From an uncultured Prevotella sp. (lineage in GTDB: Bacteria; Bacteroidota; Bacteroidia; Bacteroidales; Bacteroidaceae), in NCBI GenBank assembly GCA_900554695.1, contig USHV01000014.1:1-64000 (forward strand): a stretch of DNA of 64,000 nucleotides. Reading direction: 5' to 3'. Made by a program: the position numbers and the translations under genes. This document shows, piece by piece, positions 18,253-27,658 of the stretch (position 1 is the stretch's first letter; each line of letters begins with the position of its first letter). Under the pieces are notes generated by a model. That model did not search any database. It was not told where the DNA came from and saw only the letters and a program-made list of their open reading frames with translations.

Positions 18253-19359
18253 TCACCAGTTATCGGTTCTGAACGGGACTACGGGCAGGCCCGATGCGCC
18301 GTGCAGGTTGCCGGGCATGAAGTCGCGGAAGCAGTAGCGCACTGCCACGGGATGTTCGACGCTCTTCGACGATACGGCTATGGACGCGTTGCCCACTATG
18401 CGCACCTCGTCGGCGGGATGGAACACGCGGTCGTCGCCTGCCACCTCGAAGCCCGTGATGCCACGGTCGCGGCTGAAGCCACCCGACACGTGGTCGAACG
18501 TAAGAATGGCGGTGCTGCCTTCGGTGCGCATATCCCTGTAGCACGGTCCCTCGCACGGCAGCCATGAGTGGCCGTAACACCTGTTTAGTGCCGTCAGGGC
18601 GAGGCGCATGCCCACCTCTCGTTTCTTCTTCGGATGAATCTGTCCGCACTCGTAAGGCTCCACAAGGTCGTTGGTGGATATGCAGGCAGAGTTTGGTATG
18701 AGTCCGGCCGAGCGGTGCTGTTGCTCGCGAAGGAATGGACCGCTGCCGCCGTAGCCCTCGTATGGCGCTATCTCGACGCTGTAGAACGGTATGTCGCCAA
18801 GGCCGAGTTCCTCTCTCCACGACTTCACCATGAGTGCCAGACGGTCGGCGTATGTCCGGTAGCTGCCGGTGTTCGACTCACCCTGATACCAGATTATGCC
18901 TTTGTATGTATAGGATGCCACGGGGTGGAACATGGCGTTGTACATGAGCAAGGGGCGCGACCACTCCTGCTCCTTTTCCACATCCTCGCGCTTGAGACTT
19001 ATGTCAGGGAATTCCTCGAGCAGGCTGCGCTTCATCCAGCTCTCCACTCTCGAGCCGCCGTAGGCGCACACCACCACGCCCACAGGCACGTCGAGCGCAC
19101 GGCTCAGCGTCGTGGCGAAGTGGTAGACCGTGGCACTGAACTCGGCGGCGTTACGCGGTTCAGACCTCATCCACCGTCCGCCGCACGAGTCGGCAGGCTG
19201 CCAGCTCTGTGTCTTGGGTACGGTGAAGAGGCGCACGTCGCTGTTCTGCTGTATCACCATGCCCGGCGCTATGAGCGGTGCGGTTTTTATTTTCGCATAG
19301 GCTCCGCAGTGCGGCATGAGTGCTATGGCCAGCGCGGCCATCAATGATGTTCTGTGCAT
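18253..19359 (-). CDS. Sialate O-acetylesterase-like SGNH protein with deleted catalytic block
   Basis: About 368 aa from the Met at 19359 (signal peptide MHRTSLMAALAIALMPHCGA); an earlier in-frame Met at 19392 overlaps the upstream gene. Family members (PF03629) deacetylate sugars or xylan. Seen: RLFTVPK, YGGSRVESW, WYQGESN (block III) and IHPKKK with the block V histidine. Missing: the first domain with the block I motif GQSNM that carries the nucleophilic serine. The text jumps from GMVIQQNSDV straight to RLFTVPK, as if recombination joined two DVRL-like sequences in frame (junction about 19225-19245). At 368 aa it is about 100 residues short, and probably catalytically dead. Confidence 0.75.
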   Translation of the reverse strand: MHRTSLMAALAIALMPHCGAYAKIKTAPLIAPGMVIQQNSDVRLFTVPKTQSWQPADSCGGRWMRSEPRNAAEFSATVYHFATTLSRALDVPVGVVVCAYGGSRVESWMKRSLLEEFPDISLKREDVEKEQEWSRPLLMYNAMFHPVASYTYKGIIWYQGESNTGSYRTYADRLALMVKSWREELGLGDIPFYSVEIAPYEGYGGSGPFLREQQHRSAGLIPNSACISTNDLVEPYECGQIHPKKKREVGMRLALTALNRCYGHSWLPCEGPCYRDMRTEGSTAILTFDHVSGGFSRDRGITGFEVAGDDRVFHPADEVRIVGNASIAVSSKSVEHPVAVRYCFRDFMPGNLHGASGLPVVPFRTDNW

Positions 19360-19370
19360 GATTTCTGGTT

Positions 19371-21700
19371 TTATATGTTGGGTGTGTCCCATGTCTTTGT
19401 CTCGTTGCAGTGTATGGTGATATTCTGTCCGCCGCAGGTCATGACGAAGTCGCCCTCCTCAAGAGTCCATCGGCCGTCGGCTCCGACAAACGCAAGGTCA
19501 GAAGCCTTGATGCTCATCTTCACTGTGCGGCGTTCGCCCGCCTTCAGCTCCACCTTGCCAAACTGGCGCAACCGTCTGTTGTCGGGCGACAGACTTGCCA
19601 CCACGTCCGACGAGTAGAGCAGCACGGGTTCCTTTCCGTCGCGGTCGCCGGTGTTGGTGATGTCGATGCTGAACGTCAGAGTGTCACCGGCACCGAAGTC
19701 GGTCTTGTCGGCGCGCAGGTTGTCGTAGGCGAACGTCGTGTAGCTCATGCCTGCGCCGAAGGGCCACTGCACGTCTATCACGGCTTCGTAGTTGTAGTTG
19801 CCGTCCATCTGTCCCATGTTCTCACACGGCTTGTGGTCGTAGGTGGTCAGCGAGTTAGGATGACTCGGATAGGTGAAAGGCAGCTTTGCCGAGAAGTTGC
19901 TGTCGCCTGCAAGCAGCGAGGCGAGGGCGTCGCCACCGTAGTTGCCTGGCAGCATGATATCTATCACCGCCTTTGCCAGCGGCACAATGTCGCTGATGAT
20001 GCGTGGGCGTCCCTCGTTGAGTATGAGCACTACGGGCTTGCCCGTTGCGGCGAGAGCCTTCACCAGGCTGCGCTGTGCGTCGGGCAGCCAGAGGTCGGAT
20101 ATGTTGCCCGGAGTCTCGGCATAAGATGTCTCGCCTATGCACGCCACGATTACGTCGGCATCGCTTGCGGCGTTCACGGCAGCCTCTATGTCTGTCGTTC
20201 CCATCTCGTCTATCTTTCCGCCTTTCTTGTAGCTCACGCCCTCCACGAGCTTCACGTTGTCGCTTCCGAAGCGGTTGCACATGGCTTCGTATATGGTGTT
20301 GTACTGCGCTGCACACTCGTCGGCCTTGTCGCCCTGCCATGAGTACGACCATCCGCCGTTGAGGCAGCGCATGGAATTGGCGTTGGGGCCGGTGAGGAGT
20401 ATTCTCGTTCCCTCGCGCAGAGGCAGCGTGTTGTCGTCGTTCTTCAGCAGCACCTGCGACTCAGTGGCGAATGTGCGCGCCTCGTCGGCCCACTCCTTGC
20501 AGCCGAAGTCAGGATAGTCTGCCGGCCGGGTGTCGGGACGATTGAAAAGATTAAGACGGTATTTCAGTCGGAGTATGCGTCGCACGGCGTCGTCTATGCG
20601 GCTCATGCTCACCTTGCCTTCGTTCACGAGCTCCTTCAGGTCGTCGCAGAAACTGACGTCATAGGGCACCATCGACATGTCGATGCCGGCGTTTATGGCT
20701 ATGCGTATGGCGTCCTTCTTAGTGGCGGCTATGTGGTCGCGTACGCACAGATTGTTGATGTCGGCCCAGTCGGTCACAATCATGCCGTCCCAGTTGAGGC
20801 CCTCCTTCAGCCAGTCGGTGAGCAGAGTCTTGTTGGCATGGAACGGAATGCCCATGTTGATGGACGAGTTGGGCATGAGCGTCAGTGCTCCGGCACGCGC
20901 CGCATGGAGGAAAGGCATGAAATATTTCTCGCGCATCTCCCTCTCGCCCACGGCCGACGGAGTGCGGTCGCGACCTGTCACGGGCACACCGTAGGCCATG
21001 AAGTGCTTCATGCAGGCAGCCACGTTCTCAGGTCCTATGTGGTTGGGTCGTCGCCCTGGAATCCTTTTACCGCCCGGCTTCCCATCACAGCGTTGACGTA
21101 GCAGTCCTCACCGAACGACTCCCACATGCGCGGCCACACCGGATTGCGCCCGAGGTCCATCACCGGAGCGTATATCCACGGTATGTCGCATGCGCGCGAC
21201 TCGTAGGCACACACTTGTGAAACGCGGTAGGGTATGGCGCGGTTGAAGCTCGCCGCCTGGTTTATCGGTTGCGGGAAGAGCGTGCTGCCGAGCGTGTAGG
21301 TGGTGCCGTGTATCTGGTCGACACCATAAACACACGGTATGCCGATGGCTTCCATCGACATCTTCTGAATCTCGGCTATCGACTCAGCCCATTTCTCCTT
21401 GGTCTGCGCCACGCTGAGCGGAACGTTCAGAATGGAGCCTACCTTATACTGGCGGATGATGGTGTCGAGCTTCTCGCGGCTCAGTCTGAAGTCATCGGGT
21501 GAGCTCCAGTCGGTCACCACATCGACCGTTATCTCGCACATCTGACCTATCTTCTCGTCGAGAGTCATGCCGGCGAGCGTTTTCTCCACTTTTCGTTCTA
21601 TTTCCTTGTCTTGCGGTATGGCGGGCTTTACGGCCGTCTGCGCCATGACCACGGCAGCCATTGCTGAGGTTGCTGTCATAATGATCGTGCGTTTATTCAT
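19371..21700 (-). pseudogene. GH3 beta-glucosidase/xylosidase, frameshifted
   Basis: A GH3 glycosidase split by one missing base. N-terminal part (21700 to stop at 21035): signal peptide (MNKRTIIMTATSAMAAVVMA), then GH3 motifs MTLDEKIGQM and GVDQIHG. C-terminal part (open to 19371): KHFMAYG, nucleophile Asp in GMIVTDWADI, then the alpha/beta sandwich and fibronectin-III end. Around 21045-21047 the minus strand reads GAC GAC CCA ACC ACA TAG; adding one C to the C run restores GDDPNHIGPENVAACMKHF, the expected family sequence. The start at 21700 overlaps the stop of the upstream esterase by 8 nt, so the genes were one operon. Either a true pseudogene, a phase-variable run, or a sequencing error. 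Confidence 0.85.
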
Positions 21701-22991
21701 ATATTCCGAGTTTATTCCAAATCCATTCACACCATTCGTCCCATTGTTCCTGATACCAGTAATGACCTGTCTGCAGGTAAGGCTTGAACTCCTTCGGTGC
21801 CTTCACCGCATTGTAGGCAGCCTGCATTGAAGTAGGCGGACACACTTCGTCGTTGTATCCCCAGCTGAACCAACCGGGCACCGTGATGCAGCGCGCGAAG
21901 TTCACCACGTCGTAGTGGCGTATGTTCTCAATGGTCTTGTCTGACGGTTTCGTGTCGTAATAGTAATAATGCGGCCATCCGCCAGCCCTGCCTTTGAGAA
22001 ACGCCTCGTGGTCGCACAGGGCTGGATGCACGGCTGCATAGCACGTCACGCGGCTGTCAAGTCCGGCTGCCATTATCGAAAGTGCGCCGCCCTGGCTCGA
22101 ACCTGTCACTCCGAGAGCCTTGTGGTTGTATTGCGGCAGTTGGTCGATGAAGTCGATGGCACGTATCACGCCGAGCACCACGCGGCGATAGTAGAACGAT
22201 GTGGAGTTGTCGGTGTTGAAGCGGTAGTACTCGCGCAGCGCGCCGTCGGCAAGCCGGTCGTACACGTCCTGGCTCATTGTCACCGGTATGCCGTGTATGC
22301 CTATCTCCAGAGTTATGGCTCCTTTGGATGCCGTATAGGTGTCGCCCGAATAAGGACGCACGCCTGCTCCCGGCACACGCAGCAGGGCCGGATATTGTCC
22401 TTCGGCCTTAGGCATGCAGAGTATGCCGTAGATGCGCGAGCCGTATTGCTCGTTCTGGAAGCTCACTTCATACACGTTCACCTTGTCGGTGCAGCGTTCG
22501 GGCAGCAGACGCATGCGGCTGTCGAGCGGAGTCTGGCGCGCCTGACTTATATTGCGTTCCCAGTATGCCTTGAAGTCGGTCGGCATCTGCGCCGCCGCTT
22601 CTATCTTCTCCGGGGCGAAGGCCACCGTGGCGAGTCCCTCGTATGTGCGTCCCCCGGAGTGGGCACGCACCTTGCAGCGATAGTATCCGGGCTTGTCCAT
22701 GCGTCCGGTCAGCCGGCATGCGCCGTCCTTCAGCCTTACGTTCTCCTTCTTCACGTCGGCGTACATCACCGGTCCGAGCTCATAGTCGATCACGACATCG
22801 CGCAAGAGGTTCTGCGCCTTGTACACCGACACGGTGAATTCGCATTTCTCTCCGAGCCCGTAGTTCCAGTCGTCGTGGTCGGGCGACACCATTACTGTGA
22901 TTTCGTTGCCCTTAATCTGTGCAACGGTGCGGCATTGCCATGTCATCAGAAACAATATGGCAATGACAATAAAAAATCTGTCTCTTATCAT
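21693..22991 (-). CDS. Acetylxylan esterase (CE7, AXE1 family), secreted
   Basis: 432 aa. Signal peptide (MIRDRFFIVIAILFLMTWQC), an N-terminal beta-sandwich domain (about residues 30-130), then an alpha/beta hydrolase of the AXE1/cephalosporin-C deacetylase family: catalytic Ser in GSSQGG, Asp in GYNDEVCPP, His in QTGHYW, all present. Removes acetyl groups from xylan or related sugars, most likely in the periplasm. First gene of the operon with GH3 and the SGNH esterase, which together suggests use of acetylated hemicellulose; it is the only one of the three that looks intact. A CAAAGTTA at 23023-23030 may be its -7 element. Confidence 0.85.
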   Translation of the reverse strand: MIRDRFFIVIAILFLMTWQCRTVAQIKGNEITVMVSPDHDDWNYGLGEKCEFTVSVYKAQNLLRDVVIDYELGPVMYADVKKENVRLKDGACRLTGRMDKPGYYRCKVRAHSGGRTYEGLATVAFAPEKIEAAAQMPTDFKAYWERNISQARQTPLDSRMRLLPERCTDKVNVYEVSFQNEQYGSRIYGILCMPKAEGQYPALLRVPGAGVRPYSGDTYTASKGAITLEIGIHGIPVTMSQDVYDRLADGALREYYRFNTDNSTSFYYRRVVLGVIRAIDFIDQLPQYNHKALGVTGSSQGGALSIMAAGLDSRVTCYAAVHPALCDHEAFLKGRAGGWPHYYYYDTKPSDKTIENIRHYDVVNFARCITVPGWFSWGYNDEVCPPTSMQAAYNAVKAPKEFKPYLQTGHYWYQEQWDEWCEWIWNKLGIYE

Positions 22992-23022
22992 TGTGTTTTT
23001 GTTTTTAGGTTTATTCTGTATG

Positions 23023-23030
23023 CAAAGTTA
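23023..23030 (-). promoter_or_regulatory. Possible -7 element for the acetylxylan esterase operon
   Basis: TAACTTTG on the minus strand, 32 nt upstream of the esterase start, fits TAnnTTTG; no TTTG at the usual spacing. Confidence 0.35.
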
Positions 23031-23301
23031 GTCGTAATGCTTTTATATGGACTGTATTATTTTTGCAGAATCGCGTACGATTATGCTTATTGGTGTGGTC
23101 TTGAGGATGTTCCCGTGTCGTGCTCTGCGGGCAGTCTTTGTTTTCTGTTTGCGTTGTGGCGACAGGCCGGTTGCCGTGATATGGCAGGTCGAATATTGCA
23201 CAAAACGCCTCAAAATGTGCGGTATTTTCTTTTGAATTGCAATATTTATTATTGTTTTGTTGTTAAATTGATATTTTTATCAAATAAATAATGACGGTTT
23301 G

Positions 23302-23333
23302 TTTGTTCTTTACACAAAAACTGACTACCTTTG
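23302..23333 (+). promoter_or_regulatory. Promoter of the ilvD-ilvB-ilvN operon
   Basis: TTTG (23302-23305), 20 nt, TACCTTTG (23326-23333): full match to the Bacteroidota promoter consensus. Transcription should start near 23340, leaving a leader of about 140 nt before the ilvD start at 23481. Confidence 0.75.
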
Positions 23334-23389
23334 CATGCAGACCGTCTGAAAAGCCGTCGTAGGCTTATGTGTCGCATGAGGCGACGCGT

Positions 23390-23443
23390 ATGGCGGTGTT
23401 TGTTATTTTTATATGGTTAGCGTTCCACCGCATACGTAGATGA
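23390..23443 (+). CDS. Possible ilv leader peptide
   Basis: A 17-codon reading frame, MAVFVIFIWLAFHRIRR, inside the ilvD leader. Five of the 17 residues are Val, Ile or Leu, clustered in VFVIFIWL, as in attenuator leader peptides of branched-chain amino-acid operons. Two alternative pairings share the same strand: CACCG-CATA near 23426-23434 can pair back with TATGgCGGTG (23389-23398) or its CCGCA (23428-23432) with TGCGG (23451-23455). No U-rich terminator follows, so the mechanism, if any, is unclear. Short frames arise by chance; low confidence. Confidence 0.35.
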   Translation: MAVFVIFIWLAFHRIRR

Positions 23444-23480
23444 ACTGTAGTGCGGATTGGAACTGAAAGGGAGAACAGAG

Positions 23481-25283
23481 ATGAAACACAAGTTGAGAAG
23501 TGCAGTGTGTACAGAGGGCCGACGCATGGCCGGAGCAAGGGCACTGTGGGTTGCCACGGGCATGAAGCACGAACAGTTCGGCAAGCCTATCATAGCTGTG
23601 GTGAACTCGTTCACGCAGTTTGTGCCGGGACATACGCATCTGCACGAGATTGGACAGATTGTAAAGAAAGAGATAGAAAGCATGGGATGTTATGCCGCGG
23701 AGTTCAACACGATTGCCATCGACGACGGCATCGCCATGGGACACGACGGAATGCTCTATTCGCTTCCCTCGCGCGACATCATCGCCGACTCGGTGGAGTA
23801 TATGGTGAATGCGCATAAGGCCGACGCAATGATATGCATATCCAACTGCGACAAGGTGACGCCGGGCATGCTCATGGCTGCAATGAGACTCAACATTCCG
23901 ACCGTGTTCTGCTCGGGCGGACCGATGGAGGCAGGACGGTGGCGCGGCGAGAACGCCGACCTCATCACTGCCATGGTGAAGGGTGCCGACCCTTCGGTGA
24001 GCGATGAGGAGATGCGTCAGATTGAGGGGTGCGCGTGTCCGGGATGCGGAAGCTGTTCGGGCATGTTCACGGCCAACTCGATGAACTCGCTAACGGAGGC
24101 GATAGGACTCTCCCTGCCGGGCAACGGCACGATACTTGCGACGCATGCCAACCGTATCAGACTGTTCCGCGACGCGGCCCGACAGATAGTAAAGAACGCA
24201 CTGGCCTACTATGAGGACGGCGACGAAAGCGTGTTGCCATGCAACATCGCCACGCGCACGGCGTTCCTCAATGCCATGACGCTCGACATAGCCATGGGCG
24301 GAAGCACCAACACTGTGCTCCATCTGCTGGCCGTGGCAAACGAGGGCGGCGTGGACTTCAGCATGAAGGACATCGACCGTCTGAGCCGTAAAGTGCCGTG
24401 TCTGTGCAAGCTCGCGCCCAACACACAGAAGTACAGCGTGCAGGAATGCAACCGTGCCGGAGGCATACTCGGCATAATGAACGAGCTGAGCAAGGGCGGA
24501 CTGGTGGACGGAACTGTTAAGCGTGTTGACGGAATGACGCTTTCTGAGGCAATGGCCAAATATGACATAACGTGCGACGATGCCGACGCCGAGGCGTTGC
24601 GTATCTACAGCAGTGCGCCCGGACACAGGTTCTCCACCGTCATGGGCAGCCAGAACTGTGAGTGGGAGACACTCGACACCGACCGCGCCACCGGCTGCAT
24701 AAGAAGTCTGGAGCACGCCTATACCAAGGACGGCGGACTGGCTGTGCTCTTCGGCAACATAGCCCAGGACGGTTGTGTGGTGAAGACGGCCGGCGTGGAT
24801 CCGTCGATATGGAAGTTCAGCGGACTGGCCCGTGTGTTCGACTCGCAGGAGGAGGCTTGCGACGCCATACTGGGCGGACGTGTGAAAAGCGGCGACTGCG
24901 TGGTCATCACCCACGAAGGTCCGAAGGGTGGACCGGGCATGCAGGAGATGCTTTACCCAACGTCGTACATCAAGAGCATGCACCTCGGTAAGGAATGTGC
25001 GCTGATCACCGATGGTCGTTTCTCCGGAGGAACAAGCGGACTGAGCATAGGTCACATATCACCGGAGGCCGCAGCGGGCGGCAATATAGGCAAGATTGTC
25101 GATGGAGACATAATAGACATCGACATCCCGGCACGCAAAATCAGCGTCCGTCTGAGCGATGAGGAACTGCAGGCACGTCCGCAACGTCCTCTCAAACGTG
25201 TACGCGAGGTGAGCAAGGCGCTGAAAGCCTACGCACGAAGCGTAAGTTCTGCCGACAAGGGAGGAGTGAGAATAATAGATTGA
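23481..25283 (+). CDS. ilvD: Dihydroxy-acid dehydratase
   Basis: 600 aa from the Met at 23481 (MKHKLRSAVCTEGRRMAGAR, the usual IlvD start; an in-frame Met at 23457 is less likely). Dehydrates dihydroxy-isovalerate and dihydroxy-methylvalerate in valine and isoleucine synthesis. Iron-sulfur cysteines are present in SNCDKVTPGM and GCACPGCGSCSGMFTANSMN, and the C-terminal DGRFSGGTSG motif is intact. First gene of ilvD-ilvB-ilvN-thioesterase, with a consensus promoter at 23302-23333 and a leader that may be regulatory. Confidence 0.97.
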   Translation: MKHKLRSAVCTEGRRMAGARALWVATGMKHEQFGKPIIAVVNSFTQFVPGHTHLHEIGQIVKKEIESMGCYAAEFNTIAIDDGIAMGHDGMLYSLPSRDIIADSVEYMVNAHKADAMICISNCDKVTPGMLMAAMRLNIPTVFCSGGPMEAGRWRGENADLITAMVKGADPSVSDEEMRQIEGCACPGCGSCSGMFTANSMNSLTEAIGLSLPGNGTILATHANRIRLFRDAARQIVKNALAYYEDGDESVLPCNIATRTAFLNAMTLDIAMGGSTNTVLHLLAVANEGGVDFSMKDIDRLSRKVPCLCKLAPNTQKYSVQECNRAGGILGIMNELSKGGLVDGTVKRVDGMTLSEAMAKYDITCDDADAEALRIYSSAPGHRFSTVMGSQNCEWETLDTDRATGCIRSLEHAYTKDGGLAVLFGNIAQDGCVVKTAGVDPSIWKFSGLARVFDSQEEACDAILGGRVKSGDCVVITHEGPKGGPGMQEMLYPTSYIKSMHLGKECALITDGRFSGGTSGLSIGHISPEAAAGGNIGKIVDGDIIDIDIPARKISVRLSDEELQARPQRPLKRVREVSKALKAYARSVSSADKGGVRIID

Positions 25284-25373
25284 AAACATACAGCCAGTGG
25301 CCGGAAAACATCTTTACGTCCGGTCGCATGGCTTCGCAAACCATAGCACAAAGCTTTACAAACAATAATATAA

Positions 25374-27086
25374 ATGTCAAAGGAAATTATATCAGGAGCC
25401 GAGGCACTCATGCGCTCGCTGCAGAACGAAGGTGTGAAGACCATCTTCGGTTATCCGGGTGGAGCCATAATGCCGGTTTTCGATGCTCTTTATGATTATA
25501 CGGTAGGCGAAAAGCATGCGTTCAAACACGTGCTGGTACGCCACGAACAGGGTGCGGCTCATGCCGCGGAAGGCTATGCCCGTGTGAGCGGTGAGGTGGG
25601 AGTGTGCCTCGTAACGAGCGGTCCGGGAGCGACAAATACGCTCACCGGTGTGGCTGATGCCATGATGGATTCCACTCCGATAGTGGTAATAGCAGGTCAG
25701 GTGGGCGTAAGCGCGCTCGGTACCGACGCTTTCCAGGAGGTCGATCTTGTAGGTATCGCCCAGCCTATTTCTAAATGGAGCTACCAGATACGCCGTCCGG
25801 AGGACATCGCGTGGGCCGTGAGCCAGGCGTTCTATATTGCCCGTTCGGGCCGTCCGGGACCTGTAGTGCTCGACTTTCCAAAGAATGCTCAGGTGGCGAC
25901 AACCGAATGGAAGCCGGTGAAGGTGACCTCCGTACGCAGCTACGAGCCTTATCCCAAGCTCGACGATGATGCCGTGGCACGTGCCGCAGCGCTCATAAAC
26001 TCTGCCAAACGTCCGCTCGCTCTTGTAGGACAGGGCGTTGAACTGGGCAGCGCACACAACGAACTGATAGAGTTTCTTGAGAAGGCCGACATTCCTGCCG
26101 CGCGCACTCTGCTCGGACTTTCGGCTCTGCCGTCGGGTCATCCGCTCAATATGGGAATGCTCGGCATGCACGGCAGCTATGCGCCTAACGTGAAGGAGCA
26201 AGAGTGCGACGTGCTCATTGCCATCGGAATGAGGTTCAGCGACCGTGTGACCGGACGTCTCGATACATACGCCAAGCAGGCGAAGATAATACATTTCGAC
26301 ATAGACAATGCCGAGATAGACAAGAACGTGAAGACCGACGTGGCTGTCATCGGCGACTGCAAGATGTCGCTGCCTGCCGTGACAAGACTGCTTGAGAAGG
26401 CTGACCACCACGAATGGATAGAGAGTTTCCGTCCGTACCGCGACGAGGAAGACGCCCGGGTGATACAGCCCGCCATACATCCTAAGGACGGACCGCTGCG
26501 CATGGGCGAGGTGGTGAACGTCGTAGCCGAGGCCACTCATGGCGACGCGGTGCTCGTGAACGACGTCGGTCAGAACCAGATGTTCTCGTGCCGTTACTTC
26601 AGATACAACAACAAGCGCAGCGTTGTCACCAGCGGCGGACTCGGAACAATGGGCTTCGGTCTGCCGGCAGCCGTGGGAGCAACGTTCGGAGCGCCGCAAC
26701 GCACGGTGTGTCTGTTCACGGGTGACGGTGGATTCCAGATGAGTATACAAGAGCTCGGCACCATAATGGAGCAGCACGCTCCCGTAAAGATAATACTGCT
26801 CAACAACAACTTTCTGGGCAATGTGCGCCAATGGCAGTATATGTTTTTCAACAAACGATATTCTTTCACTCACATGCTCAACCCGTCGTACGAGCAAGTA
26901 TGCCGCGGCTACGACATACCTTACGAGGCTGTGATAGAGCGTGGCGCGTTGCAGGAGGCTGTCGCCCGTATGCTTGCCACGTCGGGACCGTACATGATTG
27001 AATGTGCCGTGAAAGAAGAAGACAACGTCCTGCCCATGACGCCTCCGGGCTGCAGCGTGGACGAGATGCTTCTTGAAATAAAATAA
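25374..27086 (+). CDS. ilvB: Acetolactate synthase large subunit
   Basis: 570 aa, thiamine-diphosphate enzyme joining pyruvate with pyruvate or 2-oxobutyrate. Seen: N-terminal GAEALMRSLQNEGVKTIFGYPGG, the catalytic Glu in VRHEQGAAHAAEGYAR, and the ThDP motif GDGGFQMSIQELGT...NNNFLGNVRQWQ. Starts 90 nt after ilvD and 11 nt before ilvN, consistent with one transcript. Confidence 0.97.
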   Translation: MSKEIISGAEALMRSLQNEGVKTIFGYPGGAIMPVFDALYDYTVGEKHAFKHVLVRHEQGAAHAAEGYARVSGEVGVCLVTSGPGATNTLTGVADAMMDSTPIVVIAGQVGVSALGTDAFQEVDLVGIAQPISKWSYQIRRPEDIAWAVSQAFYIARSGRPGPVVLDFPKNAQVATTEWKPVKVTSVRSYEPYPKLDDDAVARAAALINSAKRPLALVGQGVELGSAHNELIEFLEKADIPAARTLLGLSALPSGHPLNMGMLGMHGSYAPNVKEQECDVLIAIGMRFSDRVTGRLDTYAKQAKIIHFDIDNAEIDKNVKTDVAVIGDCKMSLPAVTRLLEKADHHEWIESFRPYRDEEDARVIQPAIHPKDGPLRMGEVVNVVAEATHGDAVLVNDVGQNQMFSCRYFRYNNKRSVVTSGGLGTMGFGLPAAVGATFGAPQRTVCLFTGDGGFQMSIQELGTIMEQHAPVKIILLNNNFLGNVRQWQYMFFNKRYSFTHMLNPSYEQVCRGYDIPYEAVIERGALQEAVARMLATSGPYMIECAVKEEDNVLPMTPPGCSVDEMLLEIK

Positions 27087-27097
27087 CAATCAACAGG

Positions 27098-27658
27098 ATG
27101 GAAATGGAGAAAAACTTATATACATTGCTCGTTTACTCTGAAAACCTCGCCGGCATACTGAACCAGATAACCTCTGTGTTCACGCGCTGTCAGATAAACA
27201 TAGAGAGTCTTAACGTGTCGTCGTCGAGCATACGCGACATACACAAATATACCATCACGGCATGGAGCGACGAAAACCAGATAAGAAAGATAACAAAGCT
27301 GATCGAGAAGAAGATAGACGTGTTGAAGGCCGATTACTATCGTGATGAGGAACTGTTCATCCACGAGGTGGGACTTTACAAGATATCTACGCCCAAGCTG
27401 CTCGAGAATCCGGAGATATCGCGCACCATACGCCGCCACGATGCACGTATGATGGAGGTGAATCCGACTTACAGCACCGTGCAGTATGCCGGACTGACCG
27501 AGGACGTGACCGACTTGTACTACTGTCTGAGCAAGTTCGGATGTCTGTTGCAGTACAGCCGGTCGGGTCGTATAGCCGTAACGAGAAGCTTTGACGAGCC
27601 GGTGGCAGATTATCTTCACCGTAAAAAATACAACGACAATAATGGAACTGAAGAGTAA
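27098..27658 (+). CDS. ilvN: Acetolactate synthase small (regulatory) subunit
   Basis: 186 aa with an N-terminal ACT domain (YTLLVYSENLAGILNQITSV, residues about 7-80), the site of valine feedback in this family, and the C-terminal ALS_ss_C region. Length fits Bacteroidota members (somewhat longer than the E. coli IlvN). Its 3' end overlaps the next gene by 17 nt. Confidence 0.93.
   Translation: MEMEKNLYTLLVYSENLAGILNQITSVFTRCQINIESLNVSSSSIRDIHKYTITAWSDENQIRKITKLIEKKIDVLKADYYRDEELFIHEVGLYKISTPKLLENPEISRTIRRHDARMMEVNPTYSTVQYAGLTEDVTDLYYCLSKFGCLLQYSRSGRIAVTRSFDEPVADYLHRKKYNDNNGTEE

Noticed and set aside
25392..27089. Long minus-strand frame of 565 codons opposite ilvB
   Set aside because: Shadow of the ilvB coding strand; the plus-strand protein matches acetolactate synthase end to end.
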